This document shows positions 1 to 7,829 of a stretch of 15,772 nucleotides of DNA, piece after piece. Source of the stretch: Oscillospiraceae bacterium. GTDB lineage: Bacteria; Bacillota; Clostridia; Oscillospirales; Acutalibacteraceae. The notes below the pieces were generated by a model. That model did no database searches. It saw only the letters and a list, made by a program, of their open reading frames with translations, and was not told the DNA's origin. Both the position numbers and the translations under genes were made by a program. The stretch covers positions 1-15,772 of the forward strand of contig JAQXLO010000025.1 of the NCBI GenBank assembly GCA_029012165.1, written 5' to 3'. Each line of letters starts with the position of its first letter. The stretch's first letter is position 1.

Positions 1-1
1 G

Positions 2-1327
2 TACAATGTGTTCATGCCCGAGTCCGACAAGGTTCAGACCGCCCTCAAACAGCTGATCGCACCCATTGTGCAGGTCATGCTGCTGCACAACTATAAGTCC
101 TTTGCCCGCTCCTTGGCAAAAGCGGCACATTTTCTGCTGGATGAGATCGCCTGCGACGACAACGGCGACCCTGTCAACGACTATGTGGACGTATGTTACC
201 GCAGTGACCCTTCCGCATTTCACAATCCCTACACCCAGACCCGTTTCCGCTACGACTGGCGGGAGGACGTGTTTGACATTGCCGCAGAGCTGCACGAATT
301 CATCGAGGAAACCAAGCGCCTCACCGGTCACAGCAAAGTTGTCCTCAAGGGCGAAAGCATGGGCGGCGCCGTGCTGATGACGTACCTGAAGGTCTACGGA
401 CACGACAGCGTGGACACCATCATCATGCAGTCCTCCGCCTTCAACGGCATCTCCCTGGTGGGCGACCTGTTCACCGGCGATCTGCGTGTGCAGACTGCAA
501 ACGCCCTGCGCTACGCCGAAAACTACTTGGAGGGCAGTGAAAACGAAGTCAACTTCTACCGCCTGATGCTCCGGCGGTTCGGCTTCCTCGCCGCCCCCAT
601 CGTGCGCATTCTGGACAAAACCATGTCCCGGGGTAACAGCATTCTGTACCAAGAGTGTCTGAGCGACCTGTTCGGCAACATTCCGGGTCTGTGGACCTTT
701 GTCCCGCAGGAAAAGTATGCGCAGGCCAAGGCATTTCTTCTGGACGAGACGGAGAACGCCGTGCTTATCCAAAAAATCGACCGCTACCACTACGGCGTGG
801 CAGACAGCACCAAGGCGCTGTTGGATGATGCTCTGGCGGATGGGGTAAAGCTGGCGATCATCGCCAACTACGACAAAGCCGCCGTTCCCGTAGGGGAACA
901 CGCCGGCTTGCAAAGTGATTTTCTCATCGACACTGCCCGCACCTCCATGGGCGCCACCTGTGCCGATTTCGGCAAGACCCTCGGCGAGGACTACGTCCAA
1001 AAGGTGGATGACGGTCACAACCACGTCTCCTGCGACAACGTGATCGACGCCTCCACCTGCGCCTATCCGGAATACACATGGTTCGTCAAGGACATGATGC
1101 ACACCTGGTACACCGGCAGCTACGCCACATTTACCTACTGGCTCTCCTCCCTGACTGTCCAGCCCACCGTCCATGACACGCCGCTGTTTCCGCAGTTTAT
1201 GGTGGACAACCACGACACCAACGAGCTGGAGCCCCTCACGGTCGAAAACAGTGAACGCCACCCCACAGACGTGGACTGGAAAGCACTGTTTCAGCTGTTC
1301 CGTGAACGAATCCGGGAAAAGAGATAG
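2..1327 (+). CDS. alpha/beta hydrolase, lipase/acyltransferase-like, 5'-truncated by window edge
   Basis: The reading frame is open from the first bases of the window, so the true start lies upstream; about 441 residues are visible. The nucleophile elbow G-E-S-M-G follows a hydrophobic beta strand (VVLK), giving a serine nucleophile at about residue 117 of the visible protein, as in alpha/beta hydrolases of the lipase, LCAT and PGAP1 kind. Upstream of it, an RYDWREDVFD stretch and a helix recall the tyrosine/aspartate-tryptophan region before the elbow in LCAT-like enzymes. A later strand (KLAIIANYDKAAVPVG, about 281-296) and the DDGHNHVSCDNVIDAST segment (about 334-350) look like the region that carries the acid and the histidine, but I cannot assign them firmly. 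Likely reaction: hydrolysis or transfer of an ester. Substrate unknown. No membrane segment is visible in this part; an N-terminal signal could be outside the window. It ends at a bidirectional terminator, convergent with pheT. Confidence 0.75.
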   Translation, partial: YNVFMPESDKVQTALKQLIAPIVQVMLLHNYKSFARSLAKAAHFLLDEIACDDNGDPVNDYVDVCYRSDPSAFHNPYTQTRFRYDWREDVFDIAAELHEFIEETKRLTGHSKVVLKGESMGGAVLMTYLKVYGHDSVDTIIMQSSAFNGISLVGDLFTGDLRVQTANALRYAENYLEGSENEVNFYRLMLRRFGFLAAPIVRILDKTMSRGNSILYQECLSDLFGNIPGLWTFVPQEKYAQAKAFLLDETENAVLIQKIDRYHYGVADSTKALLDDALADGVKLAIIANYDKAAVPVGEHAGLQSDFLIDTARTSMGATCADFGKTLGEDYVQKVDDGHNHVSCDNVIDASTCAYPEYTWFVKDMMHTWYTGSYATFTYWLSSLTVQPTVHDTPLFPQFMVDNHDTNELEPLTVENSERHPTDVDWKALFQLFRERIREKR

Positions 1328-1337
1328 TCTCGAAAAA

Positions 1338-1387
1338 GAAAAGCAGACGGATCCCGCACCAAAACGGGAAACCGTCTGCTCTTTTTA
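1338..1387. terminator. bidirectional intrinsic terminator between the hydrolase and pheT
   Basis: The 9-bp arms AGCAGACGG (1342-1350) and CCGTCTGCT (1372-1380) enclose an inner TCCCG/CGGGA pair (1352-1356 with 1365-1369). On the + strand the stem is followed by CTTTTTATT. On the minus strand it is followed by TTCTTTTTC, from the A-rich stretch 1332-1341. It can therefore stop both convergent transcripts. Confidence 0.85.
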
Positions 1388-1396
1388 TTGTTCTGC

Positions 1397-3838
1397 TCAG
1401 CGCATTTCGATGTTGAGATTGTGCTTGAGGTTGCCGAGAATCTTTTGGATGAAGCGGTCGATGTCCTTCGGCTCAAGGGGAGCGTCCTTCGGTACGAACG
1501 AAATGTTGAACGCCATGCTCTTTTTGCCCTCGCCGATCTGCTTGCCACGGTAGATGTCGAACAGATCCACCTTCTGCGCCTGCTTGCACGCACGCAGAAT
1601 TTCTGCGACGATCGCACCGCAGGTCATCTCCTCGTCCACGACCAAAGAGAGGTCACGAGTCACAACGGGGAACTCGGGGATGGGACTGTACCGAACGGTT
1701 TCGGGAATCATGGCGGACAGCTTGGCGTACTCGATCTCGCCGAGGAAAATCTTTTGGTTCTCCTTGCTGTCCTTGGGCAGATCCAGCTCACGGGTGATGA
1801 CATTGGCGATCTTGCCGAACACGCCCACACGCTCGCCGCCGCAGAGGATATACGCCGCAATGCCGGGGTGCAGATATGGCACATCCTCTGCACGCTCAAA
1901 CTCGAAGTGCAGACCGAACGCCTCGCCGAAGCCCTCGACAGCACCTTTCACGGTGAAGAAATCCTCGTCGGCGCCAAACGCCGCAAAGCCGAGGTGCTGT
2001 ATCTCGTTCGGAAGTTCGGTCACGGGCTGCTGCTTCGGCTCGTACACATTCGCCAGTTCAAAGATTCTGCCCTCACCGTTGCCCTTTTTCAGGTTCTCGA
2101 CCACCGTCGTCAGCATGGACGGCGCCAGCAGGGTGCGCATGGTGGTGAGGTTGGAGGAAATGGGGTTGAGCAGATGGATGGCATTTCTCGCCTTATCGTC
2201 CTCGGCAAGGTGCAATGCATTCAGGTCGGCATCGGCATAGAACGCCAGCGTGGACACCTCATAGAAGCCCTGTGCGCACATCACACGCTTGACCTTGTTG
2301 GCTCTCTGCTGTGCGGCGTTCAAACCGCCGTTGGTCACGGCAGACGCCGTCAGGAAGGTGGGCGTGATATGCTCGTAGCCGTACTCACGGATAACTTCCT
2401 CCGCAAGGTCGGGTTCGCCGATTTCGATATCCTCACGGTATCTCGGCGCAACGACCTGCAGTGCGTCGCCGTCCCGCTCGACTGCGAAGCCGAGGCTTTG
2501 CAGAATGTCCAGAACCTTCTGTGCGGGGACTTCGATGCCGAGGATGCGGTTGATGCCGCTGAGGGTCGCCTTGATTTTCTTGCCCTCACGGGGTGCGCCG
2601 GCGGAGCAGTCGAAAGCGCTGGCGGTGATCTCGCCGCAGCCCAGCTGCTCGATCAGGTGCAGCGCACGAGCCATGCCCAGCTCGCAGGTGTATTCGGAAA
2701 TGCCCTTTTCGTAGTGGGCGGATGCATCGGTGTTCTGTCCGAGACTGCGGGCTGTCTTGCGCACGTTGTCCCGCATAAACTTGGCGGACTCGAACAGCAG
2801 CTGCGTGGTGTTGTCGGTGATCTCGCTGTTCAGACCGCCCATAACGCCCGCCAGGGCAACGGGCTTTTTGCCGTCGCAGATGACGAGGTTCTGATCGGTG
2901 AGTGTGAACTGCTTTTCGTCCAGTGTTGTAATCTGTTCACCGTTTTCCGCACGGCGGACGATGATCCGGCGGCTCTCCAGCGTGTCCATGTCGAAAGCGT
3001 GCATGGGCTGACCGATCTCCAGCATAACGTAGTTGGTGATGTCCACCACGTTGCTGATACTGCGCAGACCGCACAGCGCCAGATTGCGGCGCATCCATGC
3101 GGGCGACTGTCCGGGGGTAATGTTACGCACGCCGTGACCGAGGTAACGAGGGCAAAGGTCGGGGGCTTCGACGGTGATGTCCAGACCCTCGTATACATAG
3201 TCGCTCTGCGTGTAATCGGTTGCGGGCATTTTCACTTCCTTGCCCAAAACGGCGGCGACTTCCCGGGCGATGCCGAGGACGGACTGACAGTCCGGGCGGT
3301 TCGCCGTGATGGAAATATCGAAAATATAGTCGTCCAAACCGACAATCGGTTTGACGTCGGCGCCCACGGGGGCGTCCTCGGGCAGAACCAGCAGACCGAA
3401 GTAGTCTGCGCCGGGGTACAGGTCATCGTTCAGACCCAGCTCCACGCCGCTGCAAAGCATACCGTTGCTCTCGTAGCCGCGCAGTTTTCCTTTTTTAATC
3501 TTGGCAACGCCCACCACCGTCTTGTGATCCTTGGCGGTCTCGATGACCGTTGCGCCGTCCAGCGCCGTGGGGAACTTGCCGCCCACGCAGACGTTGTCTG
3601 CGCCGCAGCAGATCTGAATCGGCTCGCCCTGACCCACGTCCACCATGCACACGTGCAGGTGCGTGTCGGGGATAGGTTCACACGCTGTGACACAGCCGAC
3701 AACCACGTTTTGCACGTCCTTGCCGACGTCGATCAGCTCCTCGACCTCGAAGCCGCAGCCGAACAGCTTTTCTTCCAATTCCTGTGCCGTAATGTCTATG
3801 TCAACGAACTGACGCAGCCAGCTGAAGGGTACTTTCAT
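1397..3838 (-). CDS. pheT: phenylalanine--tRNA ligase beta subunit
   Basis: This is the 813-residue beta subunit of the cytoplasmic alpha2-beta2 Phe-tRNA synthetase, which charges tRNA-Phe and edits mischarged Tyr. The start MKVPFSWLRQFVDI is the family's usual N-terminus. Domains in order: a tRNA-binding OB fold (about 40-150; GEPIQICCGA and the LRG.ES.GMLCS motif), the B3/B4 editing region (about 210-385; NVVDITNYVMLEIGQPMHAFD), a B5 domain (about 405-475), the inactive synthetase-like core (about 480-700), and a C-terminal anticodon-binding FDX-ACB domain (about 720-812; YSPIPEFPVVTRDLSLVV). The length matches typical bacterial PheT. The ATG is preceded by a strong AAGGAGG site. It lies 13 bp behind pheS and shares its T-box-controlled transcript. 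No damage is seen. Confidence 0.98.
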   Translation of the reverse strand: MKVPFSWLRQFVDIDITAQELEEKLFGCGFEVEELIDVGKDVQNVVVGCVTACEPIPDTHLHVCMVDVGQGEPIQICCGADNVCVGGKFPTALDGATVIETAKDHKTVVGVAKIKKGKLRGYESNGMLCSGVELGLNDDLYPGADYFGLLVLPEDAPVGADVKPIVGLDDYIFDISITANRPDCQSVLGIAREVAAVLGKEVKMPATDYTQSDYVYEGLDITVEAPDLCPRYLGHGVRNITPGQSPAWMRRNLALCGLRSISNVVDITNYVMLEIGQPMHAFDMDTLESRRIIVRRAENGEQITTLDEKQFTLTDQNLVICDGKKPVALAGVMGGLNSEITDNTTQLLFESAKFMRDNVRKTARSLGQNTDASAHYEKGISEYTCELGMARALHLIEQLGCGEITASAFDCSAGAPREGKKIKATLSGINRILGIEVPAQKVLDILQSLGFAVERDGDALQVVAPRYREDIEIGEPDLAEEVIREYGYEHITPTFLTASAVTNGGLNAAQQRANKVKRVMCAQGFYEVSTLAFYADADLNALHLAEDDKARNAIHLLNPISSNLTTMRTLLAPSMLTTVVENLKKGNGEGRIFELANVYEPKQQPVTELPNEIQHLGFAAFGADEDFFTVKGAVEGFGEAFGLHFEFERAEDVPYLHPGIAAYILCGGERVGVFGKIANVITRELDLPKDSKENQKIFLGEIEYAKLSAMIPETVRYSPIPEFPVVTRDLSLVVDEEMTCGAIVAEILRACKQAQKVDLFDIYRGKQIGEGKKSMAFNISFVPKDAPLEPKDIDRFIQKILGNLKHNLNIEMR

Positions 3839-3851
3839 GTCCGTCTCCTCC

Positions 3852-4874
3852 TTAATCCTTGAACTGCTTCAAAAAACGCAGATCGTTTTCGTAAAGCAGA
3901 CCGATGTTGTTGATGCCGTATTTGAGCATGGCGATGCGCTCGATGCCGATGCCGAACGCCAAGCCGGAATATTCGTTTGGGTCGATGCCGCAGTTTTCGA
4001 GAACCTTGTGGTGGACAATGCCGCCGCCGAGCACCTCGATCCAGCCCGTGCCCTTGCACAAACCGCAGCCCTTGCCGCCGCACTCGAAACAGCTCACGTC
4101 CACTTCGACGCTCGGCTCGGTCAAGGGGAAGTAGCTCGGACGCAGTCTCGTTTTGACACTGCCGCCGAAAATTTTCTTGACGAACTCGTCCAGCATACCC
4201 TGCAAGTCGCAGAGCGTGATCGTTTTATCGACAACCAAACCCTCCATCTGGTGGAACATGGGCGAGTGCGTCGCATCGCTGTCGGAGCGAAACACTCTGC
4301 CGGGCACCAAAACCTTGATGGGCGGCTTCTGGCTGTCCATGACACGAATCTGCCCGGGGGACGTGTGGGTGCGCAGCAGGATGTCCTGCGCCACATAGAA
4401 CGTATCCTGCATATCCCTGGCGGGGTGATTCTTCGCCACGTTCAGGCGGGTAAAGTTGTGGTCATCGTCCTCGATTTCGGGACCCTCGTAAATTTCAAAG
4501 CCCATGCCGGAGAACACGTCGATCATCTGATTTTTCGTAATGGTGATCGGGTGCAGGGAGCCGGCAGCACGCTTTTTGGCGGGCAGGGTGATATCCACCT
4601 GCTCGCTCTTGTTGAGTCTCTCCAGCTCCAGCGCCTCCAGCTTTGCCGCCATCTCGTCGTACTTGGCACTGACCTGAGCCTTAAACTCGTTGATCACCTT
4701 GCCGACAGCGGGACGTTCCTCGGCAGGAACGGAGCCGAGATTCTTCATCAGCCCCTGAATACTGCCCTTTTTACTCAAAAACTGCTGCCAAAAGGCAGAC
4801 AGCTCCTCTTTGGTCTGCACGGCGCACAGGGTCTGCTCCACCTGTTCGCGCAATGCTTTGATTTTGGATTCCAT
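3852..4874 (-). CDS. pheS: phenylalanine--tRNA ligase alpha subunit
   Basis: This is the catalytic alpha subunit (340 residues) of Phe-tRNA synthetase, a class II enzyme. It has an N-terminal coiled-coil region (about 1-90) and then a catalytic domain. Motif 2 (GRVFRSDSDATHSPMFHQMEG, about 192-212) and motif 3 (GLAFGIGIERIAML, about 304-317) are both intact. Four cysteines (about C262, C265, C270 and C273 in CFECGGKGCGLC) form a zinc-ribbon-like insert, as seen in many bacterial PheS proteins. I chose the ATG at 4872-4874 (M-E-S-K) over the in-frame GTG six bases upstream, because GAGGTG ends 5 bases before the ATG and would overlap the GTG. Expression is controlled by the upstream Phe T-box; pheT follows after 13 bp. 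Confidence 0.97.
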   Translation of the reverse strand: MESKIKALREQVEQTLCAVQTKEELSAFWQQFLSKKGSIQGLMKNLGSVPAEERPAVGKVINEFKAQVSAKYDEMAAKLEALELERLNKSEQVDITLPAKKRAAGSLHPITITKNQMIDVFSGMGFEIYEGPEIEDDDHNFTRLNVAKNHPARDMQDTFYVAQDILLRTHTSPGQIRVMDSQKPPIKVLVPGRVFRSDSDATHSPMFHQMEGLVVDKTITLCDLQGMLDEFVKKIFGGSVKTRLRPSYFPLTEPSVEVDVSCFECGGKGCGLCKGTGWIEVLGGGIVHHKVLENCGIDPNEYSGLAFGIGIERIAMLKYGINNIGLLYENDLRFLKQFKD

Positions 4875-4892
4875 GAACACACCTCATTTTTC

Positions 4893-5142
4893 ACATAAAA
4901 AATAGCAGCCGCATCCCAACGGGACGAAGCTGCACAACTCCGCGGTACCACCCAAATTCCGCCAAAAAAGGCGGCGCTCAAAAATCTGTAACGGGATCAG
5001 CCGTCCGGCACTACTGGAAACCGTTCGCACCGGCTGCTCGGGAGGGAATTTGTACGGCGCCGTTCGGAGCGCCTTTCAGCCGGTGAGCGCTCTCTCTGTC
5101 GTCCCGAAAATCCGTACACTGTCTCCGTCATTGCATTTATCC
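4893..5142 (-). promoter_or_regulatory. T-box riboswitch, phenylalanine-specific (specifier UUC), controlling pheST
   Basis: The leader RNA reads uncharged tRNA-Phe and switches pheST on by antitermination. Seen on the minus strand: an initial AUGACGGAGACAGU stretch (about 5120-5133) that fits the K-turn and lower stem I; the distal AGAGAGA (5091-5097) and GCUGAAAG (5073-5080) of the conserved apical loop/AG bulge; GUAC/GUAC pairing; a specifier loop with Phe codon UUC at 5046-5048; and the near-invariant T-box core GGGUGGUACCGCGG at 4940-4953. The UGGU in this core pairs with ACCA, matching the A discriminator of tRNA-Phe. An attenuator hairpin follows (4897-4933). The specifier codon is inferred from its place in the loop and agrees with the downstream genes. 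The leader is about 250 nt, a usual length. Confidence 0.96.
4897..4933 (-). terminator. T-box attenuator terminator hairpin
   Basis: On the minus strand GCAGC (4929-4933) pairs with GCTGC (4905-4909), with the inner GTCCC/GGGAT pairing around a GTT loop, followed by TATTTTTT. The left arm follows directly after the T-box core, so the antiterminator fold would compete with it. The pheS ribosome site (GAGGTG, about 4880-4885) lies outside the hairpin, so control is at transcription and not by hiding the ribosome site. Confidence 0.93.
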
Positions 5143-5147
5143 TATAA

Positions 5148-5176
5148 AGTATAAACAGAAAACCGTGATTTGTCAA
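5148..5176 (-). promoter_or_regulatory. sigma-A promoter of the T-box leader and pheST
   Basis: On the minus strand there is a perfect TTGACA (5171-5176) and, after exactly 17 bp, TATACT (5148-5153). The expected start is near 5141-5143, just ahead of the first T-box stem. The -35 box is only 11 bp from the ugd stop codon. Confidence 0.9.
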
Positions 5177-5187
5177 GCTTTTTCCGC

Positions 5188-6429
5188 TCAGTCCCGACGG
5201 AACAGGTCACGGGTATAGACCTTGTCCTGCACGTCGTCAAGGACGGGGTCATAGCGGTTGGCGATGATGACCTTGCTGCGCTGTTTGAACTGCTGTAAGT
5301 CCCGCACGACTTCACTGCCGAAAAAGGTGGCACTCTCGCCCAAGGCAGGCTCATAGAGAATCACCGTGGCGCCCATGGCCTTGATGCGCTTCATCACGCC
5401 CTGCACGGAGCTGTGGCGGAAGTTGTCACTGCCCGATTTCATCGTCAGGCGGTACACGCCGACGATAATCTCCTTTTCCTTTTCCAAATTCCACGCACTG
5501 CCGTCCTCGTAGCCGCCCGCCATGCGCATGACGCTGTTGGCGATGAAATCCTTGCGGGTACGGTTGGACTGGACAATGGCGCCGATGAGACTTTCGGGGA
5601 TGTCGTTGTAGTTTGCCAAAAGCTGTTTCGTATCCTTCGGCAGACAGTACCCGCCATAGCCGAAGGAGGGATTGTTGTAGTGGGCGCCGATGCGGGGATC
5701 GAGGCAGATGCCGTCAATGATGTCCCGTGTATTCAGCCCCTTGCTCTCGGCGTAGGTGTCAAGTTCATTAAAGTAGGACACACGCAGCGCCAAATAGGTA
5801 TTGGCGAACAGCTTCACCGCCTCCGCCTCCGTAAAGCCCATGAACAGCGTGTCAATGTCCGGCTTGCAGGCACCCTGCTGTAAAAGTGCGGCAAAAATAT
5901 GCGCCCTTTCCGTCAGCGCCGCATCCGTTTTATCCGTACCGAGAATGATGCGGGAGGGGTAGAGGTTGTCGTACAGCGCCTTGGTCTCCCGCAGGAATTC
6001 CGGGGAAAACAGTAAGTTGCGGCAATGCTTTTCCTTGCGCATATGCGCCGTGAACCCCACGGGCACGGTGGATTTTATCACCATCGTTGCCTCGGGATTG
6101 AGCGCCGAAACCACGTCGATCACGCTCTCCACGGAGGAGGTGTCGAAGAAATTTTTCCGGCTGTCGTAGTCGGTGGGCGTGGCGATGACCACAAAATCCG
6201 CATCGCTGTACGCCGCTCTCGCATCCGTGGTCGCCGTCAGATCCAGCGTCTTTTCGGCGAAATACTTTTCAATGTAGGCGTCGGCGATGGGCGAACGTCT
6301 GCGGTTGATGGCGTCCACCTTTTCGGGCAGGATATCCAGTGCCTTGACCGTGTGGTGCTGCGCCAGAAGCACGGCGATGCTCAAGCCCACATAGCCCGTC
6401 CCCGCCACGGCGATTTTGTACTTTGTCAT
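5188..6429 (-). CDS. ugd: UDP-glucose 6-dehydrogenase (UDP-glucose/GDP-mannose dehydrogenase family)
   Basis: The enzyme oxidises UDP-glucose with two NAD+ to UDP-glucuronate, a precursor of acidic envelope or capsular polysaccharide. Seen: an N-terminal Rossmann GTGYVG (10-15) with the acidic residue that binds NAD ribose (LD, 31-32); the VVIATPT segment (about 80-86); STVPVG (120-125); the FSPEFLRE segment (141-148); and the catalytic-cysteine motif GYGGYCLPKDT (258-268, Cys262), of the E. coli Ugd subtype. The C-terminal NAD/UDP-binding domain is complete. At 413 residues it is slightly longer than the 388-residue E. coli form. A modest GGCGGAG site precedes the ATG. It lies 27 bp behind the sugar transferase and is probably co-transcribed with it. 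There is no terminator after it; the pheST promoter begins within 12 bp. Confidence 0.95.
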   Translation of the reverse strand: MTKYKIAVAGTGYVGLSIAVLLAQHHTVKALDILPEKVDAINRRRSPIADAYIEKYFAEKTLDLTATTDARAAYSDADFVVIATPTDYDSRKNFFDTSSVESVIDVVSALNPEATMVIKSTVPVGFTAHMRKEKHCRNLLFSPEFLRETKALYDNLYPSRIILGTDKTDAALTERAHIFAALLQQGACKPDIDTLFMGFTEAEAVKLFANTYLALRVSYFNELDTYAESKGLNTRDIIDGICLDPRIGAHYNNPSFGYGGYCLPKDTKQLLANYNDIPESLIGAIVQSNRTRKDFIANSVMRMAGGYEDGSAWNLEKEKEIIVGVYRLTMKSGSDNFRHSSVQGVMKRIKAMGATVILYEPALGESATFFGSEVVRDLQQFKQRSKVIIANRYDPVLDDVQDKVYTRDLFRRD

Positions 6430-6456
6430 TGCTCTCCGCCTTTTCGTTCGTAATGC

Positions 6457-7023
6457 TTAATGCCGGATGTCCTTCTGCATAAACACAGACCCCACGGATC
6501 TCCACACGATTTTCAAATCAAACAGAAACGAAGCCTTTTCGATGTATTCCACATCCAGCTGCGTTTTCTTTTTTAGCCCCACAAAATCCCTGCCGTTGAC
6601 CTGCGCCCAGCCGGTGATGCCCGGGCGGACACGGTACACGCCGTGTTCGGTGCGCATACGGTGAGCATCCTTCTCCTCCACAATCAGCGGACGGGGACCG
6701 ACAAAGCTCATGTCTCCCTTGAGAATGTTCCACAGCTGCGGCAGTTCGTCGAGGCTCGTCCGGCGCAGAAACTCGCCCCATTTGGTGATCTGTCCGGCAT
6801 CCACACGGTTGCTCGCCACGTTGGGCGTGCCGTTGCGCATGGTGCGGAATTTTAAAATTGTAAAAACTTTGCCGTCCTTGCCGTAGCGTGCCTGCCGCAG
6901 AAAAACGGGTCTGCCCTGCGCACACAGGGAGACAAGGGCAATCAAAAGCATCGGAACGAACAGCAGCAGGAGCAGGATAATACTCCCCGCCAGATCCAAC
7001 GCACGCTTTGCTGTGTACATCAT
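6457..7023 (-). CDS. initiating sugar-phosphate transferase (bacterial sugar transferase, WcaJ/WbaP C-terminal type)
   Basis: A membrane enzyme that moves a sugar-1-phosphate from a UDP-sugar to undecaprenyl phosphate, the first step of exopolysaccharide, capsule or glycan building. The 188-residue form holds the catalytic domain only. It has one strongly hydrophobic segment (about 10-32) that probably dips into the membrane as a reentrant helix, then the family motifs KFRTM (58-62), TSLDELPQLWNILKGDMS (about 89-106), FVGPRPL (107-113) and RPGITGWAQVNGR (about 133-145). The first ATG of the tandem ATGATG at 7018-7023 is chosen because AGGAAG lies 5 bases upstream; an in-frame ATG at 7071 has no ribosome site and would be only about 10 bases from the predicted transcript start. 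The sugar transferred cannot be read from the sequence; galactose, glucose or an N-acetyl sugar phosphate are all possible. Confidence 0.92.
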   Translation of the reverse strand: MMYTAKRALDLAGSIILLLLLFVPMLLIALVSLCAQGRPVFLRQARYGKDGKVFTILKFRTMRNGTPNVASNRVDAGQITKWGEFLRRTSLDELPQLWNILKGDMSFVGPRPLIVEEKDAHRMRTEHGVYRVRPGITGWAQVNGRDFVGLKKKTQLDVEYIEKASFLFDLKIVWRSVGSVFMQKDIRH

Positions 7024-7087
7024 TTTCACTTCCTGAAAGTGTTCCAAGGGCGCTGATTCGCCCGAGTGCATACAAAGTAACCAATTT

Positions 7088-7117
7088 ATTGTACATCATG
7101 CAACCGTTCTCTGTCAA
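7088..7117 (-). promoter_or_regulatory. promoter for the sugar transferase-ugd pair
   Basis: On the minus strand TTGACA (7112-7117), an 18-bp spacer and TACAAT (7088-7093). It sits between the stop of the activase gene (7140) and the sugar transferase start (7023), giving a 5' leader of about 55-60 nt. Confidence 0.8.
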
Positions 7118-7139
7118 TAGAAAGCGAACGCATTTCTGC

Positions 7140-7829
7140 TCAAACGCCCCGCAACCGGGTATTGGGCACATATTTCGCCGCCAACGCACGGTACAGCTGC
7201 AAAGCTTCCTCAGACGGCGCCTGCAGCCCCTCACACAGGCAAGCGCCCGAATCCACAAAGCACTGCAAATAGTACGCCTGCGCTCCCTCGAGCCAGCGTC
7301 CGATGGCTTCAAAATCCGCCGCCTCGTGAAATTCCTCCACCACAGTCGTGCGAAATTCATAGGGTACCAGTCCTTGTTTTAAAAAGCGGACGCTTTGCCG
7401 GATCTTGTCCAGATCCATCGCCTTCAGCCCACAGGTCAGGGCGTATTTCTCCGGGGAGTTTTTGATGTCCATCGCCACATAGTCCACCAGCCCCCGCCGC
7501 ACCAGCGTCTCCAGCCGGGCGGGATGGCTGCCGTTGGTGTCGAGCTTGACGGCGTAACCGAGCGCCTTGATTTTTTCGATAAACGGGACGATCTCTTCCG
7601 TCAGCAGCGGCTCGCCGCCGGTGATGGCGACGCCGTCCAAAATGCCGAAGCGCTTTTTCAAAAAGGCAAAGAATTCCTCCTCAGCCATTCCCTCCGTTTC
7701 CTGCGGGTACACCAGTGCGCTGTTGTGGCAGAACGGGCAGCGGAAATTGCATCCGCCGAGGAACACCGTACAGGCGACCCGTTCGGGGAAATCCAGCAGT
7801 GTCAGTTTTTGCAGTCCTGCGATTTTCAT
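7140..7829 (-). CDS. nrdG: radical SAM anaerobic ribonucleoside-triphosphate reductase activating protein, NrdG2 type
   Basis: A 229-residue radical S-adenosylmethionine protein. The cluster-binding motif CNFRCPFC gives cysteines 27, 31 and 34 (CX3CX2C), and TGGEP (about 70-74) is the SAM-binding loop. The N-terminus (GLQKLTLLDFPERVACTVFLGGCNFRCPFCHN) is typical of the family annotated as anaerobic ribonucleotide reductase activase. That family uses a 4Fe-4S cluster to make the glycyl radical of NrdD. No nrdD is in the window, so the true partner glycyl-radical enzyme is unproven. The start codon overlaps the deoB stop (ATGA at 7826-7829), which implies translational coupling; AGGGTGA upstream is the ribosome site. 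Downstream there is no clear terminator before the next promoter. Confidence 0.88.
   Translation of the reverse strand: MKIAGLQKLTLLDFPERVACTVFLGGCNFRCPFCHNSALVYPQETEGMAEEEFFAFLKKRFGILDGVAITGGEPLLTEEIVPFIEKIKALGYAVKLDTNGSHPARLETLVRRGLVDYVAMDIKNSPEKYALTCGLKAMDLDKIRQSVRFLKQGLVPYEFRTTVVEEFHEAADFEAIGRWLEGAQAYYLQCFVDSGACLCEGLQAPSEEALQLYRALAAKYVPNTRLRGV

Noticed and set aside
1388..3862. An open frame of 824 codons on the + strand, fully opposite pheT.
   Set aside because: It mirrors the codon structure of pheT. The product is rich in His, Val and Gly with no domain, and it begins just inside the terminator. It is a shadow of a long GC-rich gene on the other strand.
4875..4880. GTG start two codons upstream for pheS.
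   Set aside because: The GAGGTG ribosome site would overlap this codon; the ATG at 4874 has proper spacing and the family's usual N-terminus.
3837..4898. A 353-codon + strand frame opposite pheS.
   Set aside because: The opposite strand holds pheS with all class II motifs, and the frame has no credible start site or domain.
7024..7071. Upstream ATG adding 16 residues to the sugar transferase.
   Set aside because: It has no ribosome site, lies about 10 bases after the predicted transcript start, and the extra residues do not resemble the family.
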